Positions 13,001 to 22,768 of a DNA stretch of 64,000 bases are shown one piece after another. This stretch comes from Epinephelus fuscoguttatus (lineage: Eukaryota; Chordata; Actinopteri; Perciformes; Serranidae). The translations under genes and the position numbers were made by a program. Under the pieces are notes generated by a model, which worked only from the letters and a program-made list of their open reading frames with translations, did no database searches and was not told where the DNA came from. The stretch is taken from assembly GCF_011397635.1 (NCBI RefSeq), contig NC_064758.1, positions 16,669,013 through 16,733,012 on the forward strand, read 5' to 3'. Position 1 is the stretch's first letter. Each line of letters begins with the position of its first letter.

Positions 13001-13577
13001 ACTCTCAAAGTATCCTGTCACATTCAGAGGCGTCAGAGATGTTCAGCTGCCACCTTGATTCTTAGAAAAAAAAAACAGAAGCCCCAGCTGAGACAGAACA
13101 TCACCAGTCCTTGAATAAACCTTAGTAGGCCCTATGAAAATTTAATGTTACAGTTATCGTAGCCAAAAATAGTGCAATGCGCGATATTATCCTGATAATC
13201 ATTCATCAGAATGTGCTTAAAACTCTTAAACTTGCACTGAAACATAGTAGATCACTTTGCCCTACCTTTTGTCAAAAAACAATTATTTTTTATTTCATCA
13301 CAGAAGGGACACTTTTAGTGAAAGACAATCTTTAAAAGACAATCTTTAAACTATTTAAATGGCATCAGATCTTTTGATATGACATACCGTAAAACTATTA
13401 TAGCTATTATATACTTAAACCACTAAAATCAGCAGGCCTAAAGATGGGACAGGCCTGTAATTCCTTTCACACAAAAGATTGATAAATACAATCAAATTGT
13501 TTATTTGAACCAGTATAAATATTACTTGTATAAATATGAATCATTCATTTGATTTGGCTCCGACCAATGGTGCATCA
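10091..13577. other. Intergenic, no gene recognised
   Basis: Between the celsr3 3' end and the first SINE-like copy. I see only short CA/TG tracts (11738-11760, about 12849-12888) and low-complexity stretches. Open frames of 60-170 residues are driven by TG repeats or lack splice or codon support. Part of it could be distal celsr3 3' UTR. Confidence 0.5.
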
Positions 13578-13910
13578 GGCGGCATGGTGGTACAGTGGTT
13601 AGCATTATCGCGTCACAACAAGAGGGTTCCTGGTTCCAAGGTGTGGGAGCCCTTCTGTGCAGAGTTTGTATGTTCTCCCCATGTCATTGTGGGTTCTCTA
13701 CTCCGGCTTCCTCCCACAGTCCAAATACATGCAGATTAATTGGTGACTGTAAATTGTCTGTAGGTGTGAATGTGAGTGTGAATCAGCCCTGCGATAGTCT
13801 GGTGACCTGTCCAGGGTGTACCCTGCCTCTCGCCCGATGTCAGCTGGGATAGGCTCCAGCGACCCCCAAGAGGATGAGTGGTTACAGAAAATGAATAAAT
13901 GAACGAATGA
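13578..13910 (+). mobile_element. SINE-like element, copy 1 (GGCGGCAYGGTGG family)
   Basis: Starts GGCGGCATGGTGGTACAGTG, continues with GTTCCTGGTTCCAAGG, TTTGTATGTTCTCCCC, GGCTTCCTCCCACAGTCCAA and CAGCTGGGATAGGCTCCAGC, and ends in a GAAT-rich tail (about 13890-13910). The order of blocks matches the reverse-strand copy at 20582-20955, so the two define one family. It is a very common repeat of percomorph fish as I recall. No clean target-site duplication is visible at this copy. Confidence 0.8.
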
Positions 13911-16138
13911 GAGAGAGTTAGAGCACTCTAGGGTCATGGCACCCAGCATACTGACACAACACCACTTTCTCTTTATAAAACAATTCTCACAACTTGGTTT
14001 CATTTGAATGACAAACCGAAAAAGAATGAAAAAACTGAGGACCCTGATGGACTGAAGGAATATGAATGACTTACAGGGTAATTGAAGAATATACACATAA
14101 TTTCAGGTAGCTAACAAACCACTTTTATACTTATTTAGAACTAAAAAATGAACAGCTTGGCAACCAGACCAGGCTTCTAATGGAGACAGGCCTTTATTTA
14201 TCAAAATGCATAGCCACACTGGTAAGTAAGAGGGACTGGGCAATTAATTGGGACCAGGCTTTTAATTGAAGTTTTACAGTATGCCAATGCTTGATTAAGA
14301 TCTTTTTGAGTTTTTTGAGGTCGGTGAGTGTGCAGCCTGTTTTTGCAGTCTCTTTATTGTTGGTTGCCTAACAGTCTCATCAAGTGCTGCTGGACACAAT
14401 ATTCACATTTAAACCAATAATGGAATTTCACCACAATCACCTTATTGAGAGTGTTTTGTTTTTTTTAAATTGAAATCCACGATAAAATTGTATATGGTCC
14501 CATCCTTAAACCTTAGAGTTAGACCTGCAGGGACTGAAACAAAAACTGATCAACGCTCCTGTTAGATTTGTAATAATATGACTTTGGCACAGGTCAAATG
14601 GGGGTCCAAGACCGCTCGGGGGGGAGTTGGCACAGGGGGGCAGCCAAACTGTTGTTTGGTAATATATTTATATCTTTTAAAATTTTAAAATGTCAGGAAA
14701 TACACATTAACACAAATCCTACAGATTTTGCCTTTTGCAACTTATCGTTGTATCATTGTGTCCTCCCTCATCTGTCTGAAAAGCAAACACAGGTAAAGAC
14801 TGCAGCCTGAGGCTGATATGGCTCTCTGCCTGACAACCTCCATCTGCCCAGTTTAATATACAACTCAGTTTTATAAAATACATGACGAACGGGGTCCCTG
14901 CTCCGTCTGTCTTTCACCTAAGAGGTGCTGGACCGGACTAACATTGAAGACCCCTGCTTTAAGACAGATGGCTATCAAACTAGGATATTGTGCTTCATTT
15001 CAGCAGTGTGATGAGAAGATCAAAACCACTTTCGTGTCACCACGTTTTAGCTAGGAGGTGATTAGCTTAGCTCAGCATAACAACTAGAGGCAAGAGGAAA
15101 CTGTCCAACATTCAAAAATACTCCTACCAGCACCTCTGAAGCTCAGAAGCTGTCACAGCACATTACTATACCAACACAGCTGTTGATGCTCTTGTGGCTG
15201 GATGGGAACTGATCCCAAAATCAGCAGAGGCTGTTGCATGACGATCCACACACTGTACTCACAGCCATGTAGTGTATGTTTCTCTACTCATTTATTCAGT
15301 GTGTTCTTTGATTTGTCACTTGCCTGTAGTCGACACTTACTTTGTACCAAATGCAAATTTATTTACAAAGCAGAGACAAAAATACTCGTGTTAACATGCG
15401 AAAGAAGCGATGCAGATGTGATAACAGATTGTCCATTTAGGAATGTCGTTTCATTTCTACAGCTGCAGTGATTAGATGTAAACGCAATATTCTTTAAAAT
15501 GCTGCTCTCCCTTGAGAGACCACAACCCTCAACCTTTAACATCAGTGAACATCTCGTAACTTTGAATACTGAAGACACGTTGTGATGATTGACAGATAAA
15601 AACAGGATTATTGTGATTTTGATCTCAACCCTTAAACACAGTTGGGAAGCTTTTCTACAAGGTGTGCAAAGTATTAATGTTTCATAGCATTTCTATGTAT
15701 GTTTATAGTTCTATTAGTACCACATCTTTCTCTTAGGGTGATCTTAAATGAGGTGTTACACTCAACTAGTTTGGTTTACTTTGAATATCTTTGAAAAGGC
15801 GTACTTAAGACACGTTACAGAAGGTTTGTTTGGTAGTTTGAGCATATGGAATAATCTAACTAGTCTTCAAAACAGCTACTTTTGAGTAGTCTGCAACCCA
15901 AGTCATCTCGCTTGTGCTTTTAAGTAGCAGTACTTCTACTTTTCAAACTGCAGCCTACTTCAAAAGAACCCAAGGCGTCTCACACTTATAGCAGAAAACA
16001 GCGGATTGAAAGCAACTGAGAATCCTCCCTTTGCATTAAAATACAAAACAATGTATAAAAATAGTAACAGTTTCATGGCATATAGACAAAAGAATACAAC
16101 AAGACAAGCACTAGTAAAAATACAACGGTTAAAGCAGT
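13911..16138. other. Intergenic / probable 3' UTR of minus-strand gene
   Basis: No exon is recognised. Sequence just below 16139 should be the 3' UTR of the minus-strand zinc-finger gene; a reverse AATAAA (TTTATT at about 15358-15363) is a candidate poly(A) signal but a weak one. Short ORFs at 15202-15578 and 15960-16142 have no support. Confidence 0.4.
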
Positions 16139-19100
16139 TCATCCTGTCGGATCAGATGTTCTCTCCTCTTCATCGCTGCTGCTGGAGGAAGACGGCGGCA
16201 CGTCCTCGCCCATCCTCTTTAGCTTGGCTTTGTAGTACGCCTTCTTCATCCTGAAGGCCTTCTCCTTCTGCCGGGCCGCTCTCCTCTTCTCCTTCACCAG
16301 CTCCTGCTCCCACGCCAGCACCTTCATCCTGTTCTCCCATTCCAGGATCTTCATCTGCTGCTGCTGCTCCAGAGCTTCTGTTTTCTGCTGGTTTTCCAGT
16401 CTCGACAGATCCACCGAGTCGTGGGTTTCCTCCGCCTCGCCAGTCAAGTGGAGGCGCTGGCTGATGAGCTGGGAGGTGCCTGCGAGGTCAGAGTTCAAAA
16501 TGGTCACCTGAACAAAGATCCCATGAAGCTACAGTAATCACTCAGTGCTGTTCAGAGTCTCAATTGAGGTGAGTACTGGAATATCACATGCAGACATGTT
16601 CATTTAAAGGTCACCAATATCTGCCAACACTGTAGCAGCTTGCAGAGCTTAATCTGTGGGTACCTGGTGGTGAGAAGTAGGCAGAATGAAATTTCACATC
16701 CTGCAGCTCTGCATTGTGAGAGGTGGAGTTTGAAGTGGGGCTGTGGTGCAGATCGGACCAGTCGCTGCCCGATACTCTGTCCAAGGCGTCACGCTGGAGG
16801 CAGATGGCCACTTGCTCCTTGTTGTCCTCAGCCTGAGACGCAGAGAACAAAGTGTGTTTTAAGTGCTTACTTCACGCTGGTGAAACATCTGTCACTTTAA
16901 GTGTGAATGTTAGTTTATGTGCACTGATATAAGCTGTTCCAGGTTTATGTTAATACTGTTTGGCTTAAATTCAGCTGATATAAAACTTTGCCTCTACAGT
17001 AAATGTAAACCAACACCATCACTTTAACATAGTTACCTGACTCACGCTGCCGTTCATCTGCCCAGCAGCATTTATCAGCATCAAATTGCCTGCCCATAAC
17101 CAGAAAGGACAGAGAGACAGTCAGGGAGGAACTGCAGGTAAATGTGTCTCAGGAAAATAAGCAGAGATCGCCTTCCTCTGGTGAACGCAGGTACAACATC
17201 TCCTTTACATATAAACACACATGTATCCACAGCACCTTATAACATCATGACAGCACCTATTTTTTTTAGCTTGGATAGTACCAAGTGGTAAGGAATGAAG
17301 CATAACGGCAAATCAACAGATATAAATCTATTCTGGGATGTAACAGTCAGCAAAGTCAGACTCAAATTTACTGCCAGTGTAATAGTTTCAGGTTGAGTTC
17401 TGAATTGACTATTTGGAGTAGTTAAAAATCCATCAGTTTAACGTTTAAACAATAAAAGAACATGAAAATTCAGGTATCATTCAGTCAGTTTCCAGGCTGG
17501 ATTCCTTATAAAATGTAGGTGTTTGACAAACTGAACGTGCTTTGAGGCAACTGGATGTTAAAATGAGAAGATAGACTGTCTTTAAATGCAGGATTTCCAC
17601 TCCAACTCTCCTAACAGAGATTTATCCACCTCACCAAAGTGTCAATTCTGAACTCACACTAGAAAGCATGAGAAAAGAGGAGCTCAAGATTTTCTCAGAG
17701 GTCAAGACAGTACACAGAGAACACCAAAACTAGTGCTGTTTGTAAAGCTGGGAGACATGAAACACACCAAAACACTTTTTGGAGAAGAAACAAAATGAGC
17801 AACAAAGTTGTTAATTGAGGATAATGATGCAGATTTTTATTTTTTCTCAAAACACTTGAGGATCTCTTTAAGAGTCAATTTACCCGAATTTCACAGTATT
17901 TTTCACAATATTCCACAGCGAGACGCAAATTGATGAGGTCTGAGAAAATGTGTTTTTGTAATTTGGATGAACTGGCCCTTTAAAGAAAGAATGGTGAGCT
18001 TGATACTGAGCTAATTTTCTCAGCATCAGGACATGTGAAACACAGATAGCCTTTGTAGTCTGCTGTAAAAATGCTAATAATAAAGAATTTATGTAGGTAT
18101 GTCCCAAACTGGAGGTGAACCTATCACCTACATTCAAGGGTTTTAATTGGGGTTTGTGCATAATTAAGGGGATTTTCAGAGGGAACATTTACTAAATAGC
18201 ATGAAAAGCTTGCCTAAAAAGGACCTTAATTGTTCAATAGGATGCAAATTAGAGTAAATGTCACACAAGATTTGATTTTTTTTTCCCACAATAATGGGGT
18301 TTTCAACAGGTTTACCCCAAATTGAACTAAACAATACCTTAAAGAGGAGCTCTGGCCTTTTTCAAAATTCATACATGTTGTTCCTTTGGTCTAAAACAGT
18401 CCAAAAAATATTAGAAAATACGAGCAACTCTCTCCCAAATCCAAAAACTAGAGTGCTAAAACTCAAATCTGTGATGTCATAGGGTTTAAAGCCTAGAGCT
18501 GCTCCACAGACGATGAATGGTGAAAGATGTGTTACTTGACATTGAGAGCACCCAGGGGAACGTTCGGAGTATATGGGTACACTTTCTGTTTCAGAGCTGA
18601 GAACACTACAATAGAATAAAGCTCATTTGGGTATATAAAGGAAAACAAACATTCTGTGGGTCCAAATAATAAGGCTCTATTGATGCACGGTAATATTGCC
18701 ACGTCATCAGTGTCAGGCAATATTGGTTTTAAAATGAAATATCAGAATTGGCCAACATGATGGAAATATTGGTATGTCATTAGTATCAGCCAATGTTGGC
18801 TTTAAAATGAACTATCAGACCACAAAGAATTTTGCACAACGATTGAATATCACATACATTTTAAAGTATTGTGTTTCATGTCTCCATCTGCTGCTGGGCC
18901 ATCACGTTAAGAGTATGCATGCATAATATAATGTTAATTTCACAATGGATGAGACTGATCAGGTAGGGGAAAAGGTACGATTATATCAGTGTTGGTTATT
19001 GGACATATGACTCGTTTCATAACCGCATATCAGGTACCTGCAAAAAAAAAACAATATTGTGCATCCCTATCAGGCTCCCACTCATTGTCTACAGAGCAGC

Positions 19101-19569
19101 TCCAGTCTTTATACCCAGTGACATCACAGGTTTGAGACTTACTTCTCTGGTTTCTGGCTTTGAGAGAGAGAGTAGCTCATGTTCACAATTATTGACTGAA
19201 CTTTCCCAGGCCATGGAAATAACATATTAAAATTAAAATAAATTTAGGTGGTGTTCCCCTTTAATTACATCACAGTTACTATTTCTAATATTATAACATC
19301 ATGGTGAAACACTGCTAGGCTTAGGTTTCATCAGAACTCCTCTTATTTAGGTGTTTTCTTGCTCAATGACACTTCAGCAGGCTGCAGATGTTGAACCACA
19401 GCTGCTCCTCATCTCACTGCACAGAAGTGTTCTCTAACAGTAAGTTAATGGATTTATGAGTAAGTTTATTAAAGGCATGCAGTATTATGACGGGTTACAA
19501 CCAAAACAAAACGGCCAGAAAGAAAAACTGCAGCTGATGACCTGAGACAGATGTTTCAGATGTTGCAGC

Positions 19570-19620
<51 letters not shown>

Positions 19621-20054
19621 ATACACACACACCATCAAACTGCAGCATCACAACCCACAATCAAACAGCAGGACAAACAGTGGCTGTTAATGGATTAGTA
19701 TGACACACAGTGATATGGAGGCTTGATCTGTAGGCATGCTCCTCACACAGTGTCCCGTGGTATCACTGAAGCTAAGCTACCTTCTCTTAGCTTGCGCACC
19801 GCTGCTTTGTGGCCAGCTCCCCCTGCGTGGCTCGTGAGAGCAGACTCGCCCATGGTCTGAAGTTTGATTGATTTACAACAGGCTCTACATCGGGCGAAGT
19901 GAATGTCCTGGACATCCTTCACCAGCCAGTCCTTGTAAATTCCCTTGGAGAGCCAGGAGTCCTGGAATTTACATTTTCCAGGCATAGTTAGCGGTGAAGT
20001 TAGCTGGACCGCTAACGACCAGGCGCTGCCTTCACTGCTATCTGATGCGTTCAT
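16139..20054 (-). CDS. BED-like zinc-finger protein with basic coiled-coil C terminus, 278 aa, unrecognised
   Basis: Four exons on the minus strand, 20054-19781, 17089-17037, 16832-16664 and 16479-16139, join in phase (274+53+169+341 nt = 279 codons with stop) with GT/AG borders at each junction. Exon 1 starts MNASDSSEGSAWS and encodes a zinc-finger-like block: WLSKGIYKDWLVKD, then CRACC, then MGESALTSHAGGAGH. This gives a C-x2-C...H-x6-H pattern like BED fingers of hAT transposases and genes derived from them. Exon 4 encodes a Glu/Gln then Lys/Arg-rich coiled coil (MKILEWENRMKVLAWEQE; YYKAKLKRMGED) and a Ser/Asp/Glu tail. I infer a nuclear DNA-binding protein, perhaps domesticated from a transposon; I cannot name it. 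It is transcribed head-to-head with wdr6, about 2.3 kb apart. Exon 1 could belong to another locus, but the shared phase argues against it. Confidence 0.7.
18335..19262. mobile_element. Composite/nested non-autonomous element
   Basis: The left part (about 18335-18510) contains GTGATGTCATAGGGTTTAAAG and GAGCTGCTCCACAGAC. The right part (about 19070-19262) carries the mirrored GTCTACAGAGCAGCTCC and GTGACATCACAGG and ends AGGTGGTGTTCCCCTTTA. This suggests arms of one palindromic element. Between them lies about 500 bp of other repeat sequence, including a degenerate duplication of about 85 bp (18702-18825: GTCATCAGTGTCAGGCAATA against GTCATTAGTATCAGCCAATG). Borders are approximate. Confidence 0.55.
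19569..19614. repeat. CA microsatellite
   Basis: About 23 CA repeats, followed by an interrupted ACAC/ATAC tract to about 19632. Confidence 0.9.
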
Positions 20055-20565
20055 GGCTTACTCGGAATAACCACATGTTACAGGCTCTATCCCTGCGCAT
20101 ATTAACTGAAATTATATACTGTAGGCCTACTGTTGGCTTGAATATAAACTAAAACTGTAAAGCAACAACATTATTACATTAAGCCACTTCTTTTGGTATG
20201 CCTATGGCTATGGCAGTAATTGACAGTATCAGAAACAAAGGAAGGAAAAAAAATGTATTCATTAAAATCAGTGTCAACAAAGGTTAAAGAAGGGAACCAA
20301 GAAATATAGAATAAGATAGCATTTTATTTCTTTATTTTATTTCAATGAAGGCAATGACAATTTAAATACAACACACAAAAAGCCAAGGGGTACAGTCAGA
20401 GGAGGAGACAAATAATAAAAATAATCAAGATTAACATGGCCTAAATAGACTAAATCATAGCACCAAAGACGGTCAAAGACGCTCCAACATCAGTCCTTGG
20501 AGGTCACAGAGTTTGCATATAGTAGCACAGTTTTAGAGTTCTTTGAATATTTAAACATCATAATT
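20055..20565. other. Upstream flank of the minus-strand zinc-finger gene
   Basis: The 5' flank of the minus-strand start at 20054. No TATA box or CpG-rich block stands out. The rest is AT-rich and shows no feature I can name. Confidence 0.4.
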
Positions 20566-20581
20566 AACACATATATTCATT

Positions 20582-20955
20582 CATTCATCTTCTAACGGCT
20601 TCATCCTCTTGGGGGTCGCGGGGGGGGGGCTGGAGCCTATCCCAGCTGACATCGGGCGAGAGGCAGGGTACACCCTGGACAGGTCGCCAGACTATCACAG
20701 GGCTGACACATAGAGACAGACAGCCATTCACGCTCACATTCACACCTATGGACAATTTAGAGTTACCAATTAACCTAGTCCCCAATCTGCATGTCTTTGG
20801 ACTGTGGGAGGAAGCCGGAGTGCCCGGAGAGAACCCACGCTGACACGGGGAGAACATGCAAACTCTGCACAGAAGGGCTCCCACACCCGGGATCAAACCA
20901 GCAACCCTCTTGCTGTGAGGCGAGAGTGCTAACCACCACACCACCGTGCCACCCC
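20582..20955 (-). mobile_element. SINE-like element, copy 2, with 16-bp target-site duplication
   Basis: Reverse-strand copy of the family at 13578-13910 (mirrored blocks include GGCTGGAGCCTATCCCAGCT, ACCCTGGACAGGTCGCCAGA and CCACCGTGCCACC). It is bounded by a perfect direct repeat AACACATATATTCATT at 20566-20581 and 20956-20971. On its own strand it ends in an ATGA-rich tail next to the duplication. A long TSD plus a simple 3' tail indicates LINE-mediated retrotransposition. ORFs of 61-125 residues within it are incidental. Confidence 0.9.
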
Positions 20956-20986
20956 AACACATATATTCATTTTATTATTATTTCTT

Positions 20987-21183
20987 ACGGGCGGCAGTAG
21001 CTCAGTCCATAGGGACTTGGCTTGGGAACCGGAGGGTTGCCGGTTCAAGTCACTCTGACATCTCAATTTAATGCATGTAAAGGTCTTGTTTGTGCATGTG
21101 TGTGTGTGTGTTTCGGGCCTGTTTGTATATGTATATGACAATAGAGTGAGAACATTGAATTTCCCTCTTGGTGATTAATAAAG

Positions 21184-21185
<2 letters not shown>
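20987..21185 (+). mobile_element. tRNA-derived SINE, internally deleted, with AT tail
   Basis: The head GGCGGCAGTAGCTCAGTCCA has a box-A-like tRNA start and GGTTGCCGGTTCAAGT is a box-B-like segment. The tail is CACTCTGACATCTCAATTTA, then CGGGCCTGTTTGTATATG and GATTAATAAAGTATA, running into an AT microsatellite. The middle of the family, as I recall it, is missing between box B and CACTCTGACATC. It sits right after the other SINE copy, showing repeated insertion upstream of wdr6. Confidence 0.8.
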
Positions 21186-21225
<40 letters not shown>

Positions 21226-21232
21226 TATATTC
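21186..21232. repeat. AT microsatellite at SINE tail
   Basis: Alternating TA interrupted by a short ACAC at about 21217, grown from the A/T-rich 3' end of the adjoining SINE. Confidence 0.85.
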
Positions 21233-21689
21233 ACTAAGTTCGTTTTTAAAACAGGGCAGAATGGTTAAGAAGTGTTGAATTTGTTTTGTGGGTGTGGCAT
21301 TTAGCAAGGAAAAATAAAGATTTATTATATTACATTTTCCTAAATTTTCCATCACACCAAACATTCTTAAAACAAAAATAAAAATCTGCAGTGAAATATG
21401 TTTGGATGAACATTAGTGAGTCTGACCAAAATTCCTCTGTATGAGGATATGAGGACAGTGCCAAGACAAATGTGAAATTTCAGTTTTTACAAAATGAGCA
21501 GACAGACGAAATTATTTTGTTGGGTAGAACCTGTGAATTAATTTAAAAGCAACTTCTCTCACTTAGCTAGTAAGAAAATACTTGAGAAACCCCAACAGCA
21601 TTGTGATTCCAGGAGAATTTATTATTTCCTCAAAAAATCTGAACAGCTGTATAGTCTACCTTTCGAGTTAAGTAGTCGACCAACACGTA

Positions 21690-22045
21690 TGCAGTGGTGC
21701 AAGGAAGTTATGGCGGGCCCAAGTGGGTGTACTGTCTTAAAGCAAATAGTGACTTGACATTGGACAACATCAACATATATATCAACAAGCAATCATCACT
21801 GCATATCTGACACAAAAATAAAAGAAAGTAAGAAATTAATCATTTAATTTAATAGTTATTGTAGTATATTTATAGATTTTATAGCTTGTATAGAAAAAGC
21901 ATATTATTTTGTTTTAGATAGTCACTGACTGTTAGAAAAAATAAAGAAAAAGAATCACTTGCAAGGGACCACTCTCTCTACGGGCCTCCCCACCCCAGGG
22001 GCCCAAGTGCAAGCATCACCTGTCTATATTTACACCCCTGCAAGA
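21690..22045. mobile_element. Probable hAT-like MITE
   Basis: The left part CAGTGGTGCAAGGAAG...GCGGGCCCAAGTGG is mirrored imperfectly on the right by GGGGCCCAAGTGCAAG... and TTTACACCCCTGCA. The interior is non-coding and AT-rich. It resembles aged elements with CAGGGGTG-type ends. No duplication is clear, so the class is inferred. Confidence 0.5.
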
Positions 22046-22289
22046 ATCATATTTTTTAACCAGTTGTTAAAAAATAAAGACTTGTTAGAGAATGTCCTTA
22101 TCCTTCCAAATTTAGTATCTATGCAGTAAGAAGTCATGTTTTAACATGACAGGCCGAGCCAAAAGCATCTGCTTATGATAAAATAGCAAATCAGTCAGTT
22201 TTAATTATCATGGCTGGTGCCAAACTGCTTAGTTTTCCAGAAAACACATAAAGGCAGCAAAACTCGACGGCATTCGGTCACGTGTGTCA

Positions 22290-22489
22290 CCTCCTCCAAT
22301 AGAAATACGGCTAACCTTTCTTCTAACCAATCAGCGTTCAGGAAGCCAGCAGTGTAGTCTGATTGGTTAAACGCGGCACGGAAGCCAGAGCAGAAACACA
22401 TGGGTGCTGGATTCAAGCAGACTGAGGACGCAAATAAAGATGTTTTAATGCAGATGTGAAGCGCATTTATGTGGCGTTAGTGTCTGTTT
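22290..22489 (+). promoter_or_regulatory. wdr6: wdr6 promoter and non-coding exon 1
   Basis: Three CCAAT elements lie within 70 bp: CTCCAATAG near 22292-22300, CCAAT at 22327-22331 (in AACCAATCAGCG), and ATTGG (reverse CCAAT) at 22362-22366 (in TGATTGGTTAA). No TATA box is seen. A strong donor TTT|GTAAGT at 22489/22490 and an acceptor TTTCAG at 22722 define a likely 5' UTR exon ending at 22489. Closely spaced NF-Y-type boxes without TATA suit a broadly expressed gene such as wdr6. The transcription start is not visible from sequence alone. Confidence 0.6.
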
Positions 22490-22727
22490 GTAAGTACACC
22501 ATGTAGCAGCGCTGGTACTGACTTAGGAAAGTAACTTTTCAACGCACTGGAATACACGAGAAGTGTTGTTGCTGTTAGCTTGTTTTGCTAACTGAAATGC
22601 TAATGACAGCAACTACTTTATCAGCACTTAAGTTATCAAGATACCAGTCATAAACGCTGCCTGTCTGCTATGTTTTGTCACTCTTTCATCTGTAACGCGT
22701 GTTGTCGCTTTATATATTTCAGGCACC

Positions 22728-22765
22728 ATGATATACCCTCGTCTATGAAGGTTATTAATCATTAA
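22728..22765 (+). promoter_or_regulatory. Two overlapping upstream ORFs just before the wdr6 start
   Basis: The exon beginning at 22723 has ATG at 22728 in CACCATGA context, opening a six-codon ORF ending TGA at 22746-22748. A second ATG at 22745 overlaps that stop (CTATGAAG) and opens another six-codon ORF ending TAA at 22763-22765. The wdr6 start ATG is at 22769, three bases later. The first uORF start context is good (A at -3), so initiation there could limit wdr6 translation. Confidence 0.65.
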
Positions 22766-22768
22766 GAG

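Larger units (their letters stand above)
17090..19780 (-). other. Intron 1 of the minus-strand zinc-finger gene, repeat-filled
   Basis: This 2.7-kb intron contains repeat fragments: about 17850-18000 (with an AACTGGCCCTTTAAAG end), a composite repeat at about 18335-19262, and a CA microsatellite at about 19569-19613. No exon is visible. Confidence 0.5.

Noticed and set aside
16480-16507. Acceptor at 16508 for the last exon of the minus-strand gene
   Set aside because: It would put the upstream exon (phase 1) out of frame; the acceptor at 16480 restores the frame.
20585-20962. 125-residue ORF on the minus strand
   Set aside because: It lies wholly in the SINE-like element with 16-bp duplications.
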